From positions 1 to 64,000 of the forward strand of contig JAFWWC010000002.1 in NCBI GenBank assembly GCA_017518105.1: a DNA stretch of 64,000 nucleotides, read 5' to 3'. The translations under genes and the position numbers were made by a program. This document shows, in pieces, positions 34,842 to 43,316 of the stretch (positions are counted from its first letter, which is position 1; each line of letters opens with the position of its first letter). The notes beneath the pieces are model-generated. The model had not been told where the DNA came from and made no database searches. It saw only the letters and a program-made list of their open reading frames with translations. The DNA is from Selenomonadaceae bacterium. GTDB lineage: Bacteria; Bacillota; Negativicutes; Selenomonadales; Selenomonadaceae.

Positions 34842-36329
34842 TTAGTAGAGACCGCTCGGAGCCTCGCTGAGACTGATGTAGATGTTCTTTTTCTGTGTAT
34901 AGGCATTGAGAATGAGCTTGTGAGTTTCGCGCCCAATGCCCGACTTCTTGTAACCGCCAAAAGGTGCGCCGGCCGGTAATTGGTTATAGCAGTTAACCCA
35001 CATGCGACCTGTCTCGATAGCACGAGCCACACGCAACGCCCGATTGATATTTTGCGACCATACCGCTCCGCCCAAGCCGTATTCGCTATCGTTCGCCTGC
35101 TTGATGACTTCTTCTTCATCGTGGAACTTGATGACGACTGCGACGGGACCAAAGATTTCTTCACAAGCGACCCGCATGGAATTATTAACGTCGGCAATCA
35201 GCGTGGGCTGCATGAACGCTCCATTTTCGCCGCCTTCGACGACTGCACGCTTGCCGCCCGTGATGACTTTTGCGCCTTCAGCCTTGCCAATCTCGACGTA
35301 GTTCAAAATCTTTTCGAGCTGACGATTATCAATCTGACTGCCCATCTGTGTGTCAGCTTTCCACGGCAGACCGACTTTGACGGACTCGAATTTAGCTTTG
35401 AGCGCGGCGAGGAATTTATCGTAAATCGTATCCTGCACGAAGATACGCGAGCCAGCACAGCACACCTGCCCTTGATTGAAGAGAATACCACAGCACGCGC
35501 CGTCAATCGCCTTGTCGAAGTTGCAATCGTCGAAGTAAATGTTAGCGGACTTGCCGCCCAGTTCCAACGTCGCGGGAATGAGTTTATCAGCCGCCGCCTT
35601 AGCCACGCTGTAGCCGACTTCGGTCGAACCAGTGAACGCAAGCTTGGTGATGTCGGGGTGGTCGAGGAGATATTGACCGGTCTTGCCGCCTGAACCCGTG
35701 ACGATGTTTAGGACGCCGGATGGCAGTTCGTTCTCGATGAGTTTCATGAGTTCAAGGACGCTAAGTGATGTCGTGCTTGACGGCTTAAAAACGATGCAGT
35801 TGCCCGTTGCCAGAGCCGGAGCCAACTTCCACGCCGCCATAAGATAGGGGAAATTCCAAGGGACGATTTGACCGACGACGCCAATCGGCTCGTTGAGGAT
35901 AAGGCTCAAGGTGTTCTCGTCGATGACGGTTGCTGAACCTTCCTCGGCACGAATGACGCCCGCGAAGTAACGGAAGTGGTCGGAGCCCATAGGAATATCA
36001 ATGTTCATAGTCTCGCGAATGGGTTTGCCGTTGTCGAGGGTCTCAATCATTGCAAGGTGCTCTTTGTTCGCGTCGATGATGTCGGCGATTTTGAGCAGGA
36101 TAGTTGCGCGTTCGACGGGCGAAGTCTTTTTCCAGGCGGGGAACGCTTTCCACGCAGCCTTAACAGCGTCGTCGACGTCCTGTTTGCTACCGGCGGCAAC
36201 TTCGCACATATATTCGCCGTTGGCGGGATTGTAAACTTTGAAGGTCTTGCCGTCTTCAGCGTCGCGCCACTTGCCGTCGATGTAGAGTTGGTAGCTGTCC
36301 TGCCAAATTTTCTTAGGAACCGATGCCAT
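34842..36329 (-). CDS. NAD-dependent aldehyde dehydrogenase
   Basis: A 495-aa class I/II aldehyde dehydrogenase. The catalytic Cys is in F-N-Q-G-Q-V-C-C-A-G-S-R-I, the general-base Glu in L-E-L-G-G-K-S, the cofactor loop in F-T-G-S-T-E-V-G, and the W-N-F-P-Y and P-F-G-G-Y-K-K-S-G-I-G-R-E motifs are conserved. It is close to betaine/retinal-type enzymes and probably oxidises small aldehydes; substrate unknown. ATG 36329 is chosen because GGGAGGG lies 9 nt upstream; the longer in-frame start overlaps the promoter. It is divergent from nifJ. Confidence 0.93.
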   Translation of the reverse strand: MASVPKKIWQDSYQLYIDGKWRDAEDGKTFKVYNPANGEYMCEVAAGSKQDVDDAVKAAWKAFPAWKKTSPVERATILLKIADIIDANKEHLAMIETLDNGKPIRETMNIDIPMGSDHFRYFAGVIRAEEGSATVIDENTLSLILNEPIGVVGQIVPWNFPYLMAAWKLAPALATGNCIVFKPSSTTSLSVLELMKLIENELPSGVLNIVTGSGGKTGQYLLDHPDITKLAFTGSTEVGYSVAKAAADKLIPATLELGGKSANIYFDDCNFDKAIDGACCGILFNQGQVCCAGSRIFVQDTIYDKFLAALKAKFESVKVGLPWKADTQMGSQIDNRQLEKILNYVEIGKAEGAKVITGGKRAVVEGGENGAFMQPTLIADVNNSMRVACEEIFGPVAVVIKFHDEEEVIKQANDSEYGLGGAVWSQNINRALRVARAIETGRMWVNCYNQLPAGAPFGGYKKSGIGRETHKLILNAYTQKKNIYISLSEAPSGLY

Positions 36330-36360
36330 ATAAGAATCCCTCCCAAATAAATTTGCGCAC

Positions 36361-36391
36361 ATTATACCGCATTGAACTTCTATCTTGTCAA
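36361..36391 (-). promoter_or_regulatory. Promoter of the aldehyde dehydrogenase gene
   Basis: TTGACA and TATAAT on the minus strand with a long 19-nt spacer, ending 32 nt upstream of the ATG. Both hexamers match consensus, but the spacing is suboptimal, so activation may be needed. Confidence 0.55.
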
Positions 36392-36407
36392 GGGGAAGGC
36401 TAAGCAT

Positions 36408-36436
36408 TTTACTTTTTTATAACCGCGTGCTATAAT
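36408..36436 (+). promoter_or_regulatory. Promoter of nifJ-leuB
   Basis: TTTACT, 17 nt, TATAAT on the plus strand, 36 nt upstream of the nifJ start. It lies back-to-back with the aldehyde dehydrogenase promoter, the two -35 boxes being 16 nt apart. Confidence 0.7.
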
Positions 36437-36472
36437 TCCTTGCAATTTATTGAGAGGAGACTTTAAAAAGCA

Positions 36473-39400
36473 ATGGGAAAGAAAATGAAGACGATGGACG
36501 GCAATCAAGCGGCGGCGTATATCTCTTATGCGTTCACGGATGTTGCCGCGATTTATCCGATAACTCCGTCCTCGCCTATGGCTGAAGATGTCGACGTTAT
36601 GGCGGCGCGTGGCGTCAAGAATATTTTCGGGCAGAAGGTTCGCTTGGTGGAAATGCAATCGGAAGGCGGCGCGGCTGGCACGGTTCATGGCTCGTTGCAG
36701 GCGGGAGCATTGACGACGACTTACACGGCGTCGCAGGGCTTCTTGCTTATGATTCCGAACCTGTACAAGATTGCGGGCGAACTCTTGCCGGGCGTCTTCC
36801 ACGTGTCCGCCAGAGCTTTGGCGACTTCCACGCTTAGCATCTTCGGCGATCATCAAGACGTTATGGCGGCTCGTCAAACGGGCTGTGCAATGTTAGCCGA
36901 GGCGAGCGTTCAGGAAGTCATGGACTTATCGGCGGTGGCTCATCTGGTAGCGATTAAGGGGCGCATTCCGTTTATAAACTTCTTCGACGGATTCCGCACG
37001 TCGCACGAGATTCAAAAGGTTGAAGTGATTGACTACGCTGACTTAGCTAAGGTTCTGGACTTCGAGGCAGTCAACGCCTTCCGCCGCAACGCGCTAAATC
37101 CCGACCATCCAGTAATACGCGGCACGGCGACCAATCCCGACGTTTACTTCCAAATCCGCGAGACTGTCAATAACAACTACGACCGCTTGCCCGACCTCGT
37201 CGAAGAGACTATGGCTCAGCTCGGCAAGATAACTGGACGCGTTCATCATGTCTTTGACTACAGCGGAGCACCCGATGCCGAACGAATCATCATTGCGATA
37301 GGTTCGGGCTGTCAGACGGCTAACGAGGCGGCGGCTTACCTCAATGCTCGCGGCGAGAAAGTCGGCGTAGTCAGCGTGCATTTATATCGCCCGTTCAGCG
37401 TCAAACATTTCCTGAACGCAATCCCGAAGACGGTTAAGAAGATTGCAGTCCTCGACCGCACCAAGGAAAGCGGCGCAATCGGCGAACCTCTTTATCTTGA
37501 CGTGAAGTCGGCGTTCTATGATTCGGACATTAAGCCCGTTATCGTCGGCGGACGCTTTGGGCTTGGCGGCAAGGACACCACGCCCGAACAAATGCTTGCG
37601 GTCTTCGACGAGCTCAAGAAGGATTCGCCGCAGAATGGATTCACAATTGGCATTAATGACGACGTATCGCATAAATCGTTGGCGACGGCTTATCACGACG
37701 TAGACTTGACGCCCGAAGGAACTACGGCTTGTAAGTTCTGGGGTCTCGGCTCGGATGGCACAGTTGGCGCGAATAAGTCCGCAATCAAAATCATCGGCGA
37801 CAACACCGACCTTTACGCGCAGGCTTACTTTGCTTATGACAGTAAAAAATCCGGCGGCATTACGATGAGCCATTTGCGCTTTGGCAAGAGTCCGATAACG
37901 TCGCCTTATCTGATTACTAAGCCCGACTTCGTAAGCTGTTCGCAAAAAAGCTACGTGCACCACTACAACCTAATCGCGGGATTGAAACGCGGCGGCACTT
38001 TCCTACTTAACACCGATTGGAGCGACGAGAAACTCGGCAAGAAGCTTAAGCCTTACATGAAACGCTACATAATCGACAACGAGATAAACGTTTACACCGT
38101 CAACGCCGTGAAGATTGCCGGCGAATTGGGCTTAGGCGGACGCTTTAACATGGTCATGCAGGCGGCGTTCTTCAAGCTCGCGAATATCATTCCGATTGAT
38201 GAGGCGGTTAAATATCTCAAGGACGCTGTGGAAAAGTCTTACGGCTCGAAGGGGCAAAACGTCGTCGACATGAACTGCGGCGCGATTGACCAAGGGATAA
38301 CGGCTTTGCACAAAGTCGACCTGAGCACGTGGGATATTGACGATACCAGCCTGAACCGCAACTTAAAGCAAGATAACCCGCCCGAATTCATCACGGACAT
38401 TCAAAACGTCATGAACCGTCAAGAGGGCGACGCGTTACCCGTTAGCAAGTTCGTTGAGTTGGCGGACGGCACGTTCCCCGTTGGCGGCACGGCTTACGAG
38501 AAACGCGGCACGGCTATCAAAGTTCCGCAGTGGGATAAGTCGAAGTGCATAGGCTGCAATCAATGTTCGTTCGTCTGCCCACATGCGGCGATACGTCCTG
38601 TGCTCACCACGCCCGAAGAACTCAAGAACGCTCCCGAAGGCATGGAGGCTATCCCGTCAAAGATTTCTCGTGGCGCGTACAATCTTACAATCGCCGTATC
38701 TACTCTCGACTGCCTCGGTTGCGGCAACTGTGCTCAGGTTTGTCCTAAGCAAGCGTTGACTATGGTTAAGTTTGATGACGCCGCACAGGCTCGCCAGAAA
38801 TATTTCGATTACGGCGTTAAGCTCGCGGCAAAGGCTAACCCGACGAAGAAGACGACAGTTATCGGCAGTCAGTTTGAAAAGCCGCTGTTTGAATTCAGCG
38901 GAGCTTGCGCGGGTTGTGGTGAGACTCCTTACGCAAAACTTTTAACGCAACTGTTCGGCGATAGAATGATGATTGCCAATGCTACGGGCTGTTCGTCAAT
39001 CTGGGGCGCGTCGGCTCCTGCCATGCCTTACACCAAAAATCAATCTGGGCACGGACCCGCGTGGGGCAATTCGCTATTCGAGGACAATGCCGAGTACGGG
39101 CTTGGAATGTTCTTAGGCGTCAAGGCGATTCGCGAATCACTTGCCAGCGACGTTGAGGCGGCTCTTAACCTCGACATAAGCGACGAACTCAAAGCCGCAT
39201 TGAAGGATTGGAAAGACAATCGCGACGTAAGCGACGACACCCGCGCCCGCGCCGATAAGTTGACGGCAATCCTTGAGGCTCAACGCGGCGATGATGCCTT
39301 GCTGAACAAAATTTATAACAATCGGGATTTCTTCGTTAAGCGCAGTCAGTGGATACTCGGCGGCGACGGTTGGGCTTATGACATAGGCTACGGCGGACTT

Positions 39401-39979
39401 GACCACGTCTTAGCGAGCGGCGAGGACATTAACGTTTTCGTCTTCGATACGGAAGTTTATTCCAATACGGGCGGGCAAGCGTCGAAGGCGACCCCGGCGG
39501 CGGCGATAGCTCAATTTGCGGCAACTGGCAAGAAGACCCGCAAGAAGGACTTAGGCAAGATGGCGATGAGTTACGGCTATGTTTACGTCGCGCAAGTCTC
39601 GATGGGAGCCGACCAGAATCAGTTGCTTAAGGCTATCACAGAGGCCGAAGCTTATCCCGGACCGTCGCTGATTGTCGCCTACGCGCCCTGCATTAATCAC
39701 GGCATTAGAAAGGGCATGGGCTCCAGTCAGTTGGAAGGCAAGCTTGCGGTTCAATGCGGCTATTGGGCGAACTGGAGATATAATCCCGTCAACGGCAAGT
39801 TCACACTCGATAGCAAGGAGCCGGACTTCTCCAAGTTCCAAGAATTCCTTATGGGCGAGGTTCGCTACTCGTCACTCAAGCGCAATTTCCCCGACGCCGC
39901 GCAGGCACTTTTCGAGAAGACGCAACGAGACGCAGAAGACAGAATCAACGGTTACAAAATCTTAGCTGGAAAGGTGTAA
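36473..39979 (+). CDS. nifJ: Pyruvate:ferredoxin (flavodoxin) oxidoreductase
   Basis: A 1168-aa single-chain PFOR that oxidises pyruvate to acetyl-CoA, CO2 and reduced ferredoxin. In order: domain I (Y-P-I-T-P-S-S-P-M-A, residues 22-31), domain II (R-P-F-S), the gamma-like domain, two [4Fe-4S] ferredoxin motifs (C-I-G-C-N-Q-C-S-F-V-C-P and C-L-G-C-G-N-C-A-Q-V-C-P), the proximal-cluster cysteines (A-C-A-G-C-G-E-T-P), and the TPP domain (G-D-G-W-A-Y-D-I-G-Y-G-G). Length and layout are normal for the homodimeric enzyme. It supplies the reductant of fermentative metabolism. leuB follows after 4 nt. Confidence 0.97.
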   Translation: MGKKMKTMDGNQAAAYISYAFTDVAAIYPITPSSPMAEDVDVMAARGVKNIFGQKVRLVEMQSEGGAAGTVHGSLQAGALTTTYTASQGFLLMIPNLYKIAGELLPGVFHVSARALATSTLSIFGDHQDVMAARQTGCAMLAEASVQEVMDLSAVAHLVAIKGRIPFINFFDGFRTSHEIQKVEVIDYADLAKVLDFEAVNAFRRNALNPDHPVIRGTATNPDVYFQIRETVNNNYDRLPDLVEETMAQLGKITGRVHHVFDYSGAPDAERIIIAIGSGCQTANEAAAYLNARGEKVGVVSVHLYRPFSVKHFLNAIPKTVKKIAVLDRTKESGAIGEPLYLDVKSAFYDSDIKPVIVGGRFGLGGKDTTPEQMLAVFDELKKDSPQNGFTIGINDDVSHKSLATAYHDVDLTPEGTTACKFWGLGSDGTVGANKSAIKIIGDNTDLYAQAYFAYDSKKSGGITMSHLRFGKSPITSPYLITKPDFVSCSQKSYVHHYNLIAGLKRGGTFLLNTDWSDEKLGKKLKPYMKRYIIDNEINVYTVNAVKIAGELGLGGRFNMVMQAAFFKLANIIPIDEAVKYLKDAVEKSYGSKGQNVVDMNCGAIDQGITALHKVDLSTWDIDDTSLNRNLKQDNPPEFITDIQNVMNRQEGDALPVSKFVELADGTFPVGGTAYEKRGTAIKVPQWDKSKCIGCNQCSFVCPHAAIRPVLTTPEELKNAPEGMEAIPSKISRGAYNLTIAVSTLDCLGCGNCAQVCPKQALTMVKFDDAAQARQKYFDYGVKLAAKANPTKKTTVIGSQFEKPLFEFSGACAGCGETPYAKLLTQLFGDRMMIANATGCSSIWGASAPAMPYTKNQSGHGPAWGNSLFEDNAEYGLGMFLGVKAIRESLASDVEAALNLDISDELKAALKDWKDNRDVSDDTRARADKLTAILEAQRGDDALLNKIYNNRDFFVKRSQWILGGDGWAYDIGYGGLDHVLASGEDINVFVFDTEVYSNTGGQASKATPAAAIAQFAATGKKTRKKDLGKMAMSYGYVYVAQVSMGADQNQLLKAITEAEAYPGPSLIVAYAPCINHGIRKGMGSSQLEGKLAVQCGYWANWRYNPVNGKFTLDSKEPDFSKFQEFLMGEVRYSSLKRNFPDAAQALFEKTQRDAEDRINGYKILAGKV

Positions 39980-39983
39980 GCTC

Positions 39984-41048
39984 ATGAAGAAAATAATCGT
40001 AATTCCTGGCGACGGCATAGGGCAGGAGATAACCGCCTCCGCAGTCGAGGTACTTAAGAAGGTCGACGCAAAGTTTAAGCTCGGCTTGGAGTTCGACACT
40101 CGCGACGCGGGCGGCACGTCTTATGAGAAGTTCGGCACGCCTTTGACTGATGAAGCCTTAGAGGCGTGCAAGGCGGCTGACGGCGTATTATTCGGCGCAG
40201 TCGGCGGTAAGAAGTGGGATAGCTTGCCCGTGCACTTGAGACCGGAGAAAGCTATCTTCGGACTGCGCAAAGGGCTTGGGCTGTTCGCGAACTTGCGCCC
40301 GACGAAAGTTTATCCCGAATTGATTAACTCGTCGCCGCTCAAGCCTGAACTGGTCGGCGGCTCTGATTTGCTAATCGTGCGTGAACTGGTCGGCGGAATT
40401 TATTTCGGACCGCGTTGCGAATCGGAGACTAAGGACGGCATCGAGCAAGCATGGGACACCGAGATTTATTCCGTGCCTGAGATTGAACGAATCACAAAGT
40501 TAGCATTTGAGACGGCTCGGCTACGTCGCGGCAAGGTGACTTCGGTTGATAAAGCAAACGTCCTCGCGGCAAGTCGTTTATGGCGCAAAGTCGTTGTCGA
40601 CGTGGCGAAAGACTTCCCCGACGTTGAATTGAATCATCTTTACGTTGACAACGCGGCAATGCAACTCGTCCTGAACCCCAAGCAGTTTGATGTAATCGTA
40701 ACGAACAATATCTTCGGCGACATCTTGAGCGACGAAGCGGCGGTTATCGGCGGGTCGATAGGTTTAATGCCCAGCGCGTCAATCGGATTGCTCACCAGTC
40801 TTTATGAACCGATTCACGGCTCCGCGCCCGATATAGCCGGCAAAGGCATTGCAAACCCGATGGGAACTATCCTAAGCGCGGCGATGCTCCTGCGCTACAG
40901 TCTCAAGGCTGAAGACGCGGCTAAGGCTATCGAGGCGGCGATTGATAAGACGTTGGCTGACGGCTGGCGCACCGCTGACATTTACACCGACGGCTTTAAG
41001 AAGGTCGGCACCGAGCAAGTCACCGAGATTATCTGCAAGAACCTTTGA
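39984..41048 (+). CDS. leuB: 3-isopropylmalate dehydrogenase
   Basis: Third step of leucine synthesis: oxidative decarboxylation of 3-isopropylmalate with NAD. The 354 aa show I-P-G-D-G-I-G, A-V-G-G-K-K-W-D, R-P-E-K-A, the substrate loop L-R-K-x-L-x-L-F-A-N-L-R-P, K-A-N-V-L and D-N-A-A-M-Q-L, and G-S-A-P-D-I-A-G near the NAD site. It follows nifJ by 4 nt and probably shares its transcript. No other leu gene is in the window, so the leucine pathway is split across the genome. Confidence 0.95.
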   Translation: MKKIIVIPGDGIGQEITASAVEVLKKVDAKFKLGLEFDTRDAGGTSYEKFGTPLTDEALEACKAADGVLFGAVGGKKWDSLPVHLRPEKAIFGLRKGLGLFANLRPTKVYPELINSSPLKPELVGGSDLLIVRELVGGIYFGPRCESETKDGIEQAWDTEIYSVPEIERITKLAFETARLRRGKVTSVDKANVLAASRLWRKVVVDVAKDFPDVELNHLYVDNAAMQLVLNPKQFDVIVTNNIFGDILSDEAAVIGGSIGLMPSASIGLLTSLYEPIHGSAPDIAGKGIANPMGTILSAAMLLRYSLKAEDAAKAIEAAIDKTLADGWRTADIYTDGFKKVGTEQVTEIICKNL

Positions 41049-41064
41049 ACATAAAATTTTTCTT

Positions 41065-41090
41065 CCCGTCAATGTGGCGGGCTTTTTTTT
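41065..41090 (+). terminator. Terminator of nifJ-leuB
   Basis: CCCGTC-AATGT-GGCGGG stem followed by C and eight T, 17 nt after the leuB stop. It belongs to the recurrent TTCCCGTC/GGCGGG terminator type. Confidence 0.88.
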
Positions 41091-41093
41091 GCC

Positions 41094-41476
41094 CATTTTA
41101 CAAAATCCCGTATTTAGGATTTCGTAAATCAAAGCTCCAAATCAGCCTTGATTTTTGTACTTGCCGAAAAAACCGCATTATCACGCCATACAAATTCCGC
41201 CATAGCGGAAAACGTAATTTGAACCTCCAAATCGCCTTCAAAACTCGTTTCAAACGTTCAAAATCGTTTTCAAAGCTCCAAAATCGTTTTCACAGCCTCT
41301 AAAAGCAGTTTCAAGGCTCTGAAATCAGTTTCAAAGCTCCAAAATCGTTTTCAAACGTTCAAAATCGTTTTCAAAGCTCCAAAATCGTTTTCAAGGCTCC
41401 AAAATCGTTTTCAATGCTCTGAAATCAGTTTCAAAGCCTTAAAATCAGTTTCAAAGCTCCGAAATCACTCTCAACG
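41094..41476. repeat. Composite intergenic repeat, copy 2 (long 20-nt array)
   Basis: The 532-nt gap after leuB holds, in order, a hairpin AAATCC...GGATTT (about 41104-41126), a second hairpin TTCCGC-CATA-GCGGAA (41195-41210), the junction box 41224-41246, and from 41240 to 41476 about 12 units of a tight 20-nt tandem repeat (consensus AAAATCGTTTTCAAAGCTCC, register broken by one 21-nt unit). The best units differ at 0-3 positions. There is no spacer sequence between units, so it is not a CRISPR array, and no ORF is convincing. The last 100 nt before the next gene hold its promoter. Confidence 0.85.
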
Positions 41477-41516
41477 ATAAAATTTCATGCTCAAACAAAA
41501 ATTTTTACTAAAAAGC

Positions 41517-41547
41517 TTGACAATGGGGCATTGGGGGGGGGGATAAT
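41517..41547 (+). promoter_or_regulatory. Promoter of the radical SAM peptide locus with a poly-G spacer
   Basis: A consensus TTGACA (41517-41522) and a GATAAT -10 (41542-41547) are separated by 19 nt, and the spacer ends in ten consecutive G (41533-41542, the last G being the first base of the -10). The -10 lies 33 nt before the YkgJ-type start. Slippage that removed two G would give the optimal 17-nt spacing, so this looks like a phase-variable promoter in a weak state. Tract length should be checked in reads, since homopolymers are error-prone. Confidence 0.7.
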
Positions 41548-41580
41548 AAGCGGGATAACATTGCTTGCAGGAGGAGTTCA

Positions 41581-41877
41581 ATGGAAAGATATTATCCTTA
41601 TCCGTGCGAACGTTGCGGCGATTGTTGTCGTCATGTCGATTTGATTGACGCGATGAAAAGTTTCGACCGAGGCGACGGCGTGTGCAAACATTTGACGGCG
41701 GACAATCTCTGCGAAATTTATTTGGAACGACCGCCGCTTTGCAATGGCGAATACGTTTACAAAAATTTTTTCGCTGAAATGACGGTTGCGGACTTTCATC
41801 AACAGACAAAGGAGCTTTGCAAAAAAATAAGGAGGCGGGAGCTTGAAAGATTTCATAAAGAAGTATCGGACGCTTGA
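41581..41877 (+). CDS. YkgJ-family cysteine cluster protein
   Basis: A 98-aa protein with the N-terminal C-x2-C-x2-C-C pattern (C-E-R-C-G-D-C-C-R-H) followed by G-V-C-K-H-L, N-L-C-E-I-Y and R-P-P-L-C-N. This matches the YkgJ/Fe-S or zinc-chelating domain, of which about 65 residues are complete; the C-terminal third is helical and charged. It is the first gene of the peptide operon. It starts 7 nt after AGGAGG and overlaps the radical SAM gene by 35 nt. A role in cluster supply, electron transfer or substrate handling for the radical SAM enzyme is a guess. Confidence 0.8.
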   Translation: MERYYPYPCERCGDCCRHVDLIDAMKSFDRGDGVCKHLTADNLCEIYLERPPLCNGEYVYKNFFAEMTVADFHQQTKELCKKIRRRELERFHKEVSDA

Positions 41878-42883
41878 CGAACGGAATTTGGAGGCGACGC
41901 GGAAAAATTTGCTTGCGTTGCAGGCGGCGGGGGCTTATCCGAAAAGATTTGAGTACCCAATAACGTTGCAATTCGAGCTAACGGGGCAATGCAATTTAAA
42001 ATGTAAGCATTGCTACAATCGTTCGGGCGATGTTGACCGAGAAACGCTCATGACGCCGGAAAAGTGGTGTGAACTTGCGCGGCAGATTGTTGACGATGGC
42101 GGAATTTTCCAATGCATAATCTCAGGCGGCGAACCGTTGCTTTTGGGCGACAAACTCTTTGACATTATGGACATCCTCCACGACGACGGCACGAGTTTTG
42201 TTGTCATCTCGAACGGTTTGTTGCTTACGAAAAAGTTTGCGCGGCGATTCAACAAGTATCGTTACTTCTGGTTTCAAATTTCAATCGATGGTTCGACTGC
42301 TGAACTGCATGATGAGTTTCGCGGCGTCAAAGGCAGTTTCGACCGTGCAATCAATGGAGCATTAGAGATTAGCGATTTGGGAATTCCTTTGGTCATTGCG
42401 CACACCGTCACGCCGAAGAATTTAAATCGCGTCGAGGACATGATAAATCTTTCCTACAATCTCGGCGCGAACTCGATTATTCTCGGCGAAGTCATGCCCA
42501 GCGGCAGAGCTTACGAGCACGAGGAGATTATTTTGAGCGACGAGCAGAAAAATATTCTCTACGGGCTGATTGAGGAGCTTGGCAAGAAATATCAGGGAAA
42601 AATTTTGATTCAGCGTTCGGCGGAGCTTAAAACTCAAATGAAACGATACATGAACGAAGTCAACGCTGGCGGCATCATAAGACCTAACGGCGATTTTCGC
42701 CTTGATTGCATGGCTCCGTTCACAATCGGCAATGTTTTTAATCAATCAGTCAAAGAAATTTGGCTGACTAAAGGAATTGACGCTTGGCAATCCGAGGACG
42801 TTAAAAATTATGTCGCGTCAATCGACGAGGACACACAGACAGCCGCAATCATGAATCACGTTGACATTGACGTTGCACTTTAA
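41843..42883 (+). CDS. Radical SAM peptide-modifying enzyme with degenerate SPASM tail
   Basis: A 346-aa enzyme with Cys50-x3-Cys54-x2-Cys57 (C-N-L-K-C-K-H-C), the SAM-binding S-G-G-E-P-L-L motif and V-I-S-N-G-L-L, typical of PqqE/SPASM maturases. The C-terminal I-R-P-N-G-D-F-R-L-D-C-M-A-P-F-T-I-G-N-V block is recognisably SPASM, but only one cysteine remains after the core, so auxiliary clusters are probably lost. A TTG start is supported by GGAGG 7 nt upstream. Its neighbours are a PqqD-like protein and four Y-x-x-P peptides, which are the presumed substrates. Confidence 0.88.
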   Translation: MKDFIKKYRTLDERNLEATRKNLLALQAAGAYPKRFEYPITLQFELTGQCNLKCKHCYNRSGDVDRETLMTPEKWCELARQIVDDGGIFQCIISGGEPLLLGDKLFDIMDILHDDGTSFVVISNGLLLTKKFARRFNKYRYFWFQISIDGSTAELHDEFRGVKGSFDRAINGALEISDLGIPLVIAHTVTPKNLNRVEDMINLSYNLGANSIILGEVMPSGRAYEHEEIILSDEQKNILYGLIEELGKKYQGKILIQRSAELKTQMKRYMNEVNAGGIIRPNGDFRLDCMAPFTIGNVFNQSVKEIWLTKGIDAWQSEDVKNYVASIDEDTQTAAIMNHVDIDVAL

Positions 42884-42895
42884 GGAGGGATTAGC

Positions 42896-43102
42896 TTGAA
42901 AAAAAGTTATCTATCGCCTACGATTTTCAACGTGAGCAACATGAAGTTATCGACGACTTCAAGAGGTAATAATTTGCCCGTATTGGAAGTCCCAGAGGAA
43001 GGCGCAATCATGCCTGTAATATTATCTTTAGACACTAGGATAATGCTCAATTTCAAGGGTATTGGCGAAAAGATGAATGGTCTGCCGAATAGAAAAATTT
43101 AA
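42896..43102 (+). CDS. Candidate precursor peptide 1 (Y-x-x-P leader)
   Basis: A 68-aa peptide with a TTG start 7 nt after AAGGAGGG. The N-terminus reads K-K-S-Y-L-S-P (Tyr5, Pro8), matching the leader motif of the three later peptides. The remainder (N-N-L-P-V-L-E-V-P-E-E, V-I-L-S-L-D, K-G-I-G-E-K-M-N-G-L-P) differs from them and lacks D-F-x-P. It is not recognised as any known family. The 12-nt gap from the radical SAM gene favours co-translation. Confidence 0.7.
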   Translation: MKKSYLSPTIFNVSNMKLSTTSRGNNLPVLEVPEEGAIMPVILSLDTRIMLNFKGIGEKMNGLPNRKI

Positions 43103-43115
43103 GGAGATGTTTAGC

Positions 43116-43307
43116 ATGAAAGAAACTTACTCGCGTCCGATGGTTACCAATGCAGGAGCTAGGGACAATTCCAATGAACTTTTCCCCGTAGTCGAAGCTC
43201 TCGGTGCAGGATATGCGGCGGGCAAAACGGTTAGAAAAGTTTTTAGCGGAGATTTTGAACCTGCAGGTAGTTTGGGTCTCGTTAAGCGCAAAGAGTTCAA
43301 AGATTAA
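43116..43307 (+). CDS. Candidate precursor peptide 2 (Y-x-x-P leader, D-F-x-P core)
   Basis: A 63-aa peptide starting M-K-E-T-Y-S-R-P, with Tyr5 and Pro8. A Gly/Ala-rich centre (E-A-L-G-A-G-Y-A-A-G-K) is followed by S-G-D-F-E-P at residues 44-49 and a basic tail ending K-R-K-E-F-K-D. The D-F-x-P block is shared with peptides 3 and 4. ATG 43116 has GGAG 9 nt upstream; an ATG at 43107 is possible but lies almost on the ribosome site. Confidence 0.72.
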   Translation: MKETYSRPMVTNAGARDNSNELFPVVEALGAGYAAGKTVRKVFSGDFEPAGSLGLVKRKEFKD

Positions 43308-43316
43308 GGAGACGCT

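Noticed and set aside
37382-37963. Open frame antisense inside nifJ
   Set aside because: Opposite strand of a certain PFOR gene; no start signal.
41240-41476. Regular 20-nt array that could be taken for a CRISPR
   Set aside because: Units are directly contiguous, degenerate and without unique spacers, and no cas genes are near.
41471-41971. 166-aa open frame antisense to the YkgJ-type gene
   Set aside because: It includes the poly-G promoter tract as proline codons and lies opposite a cysteine-rich gene with a good ribosome site.
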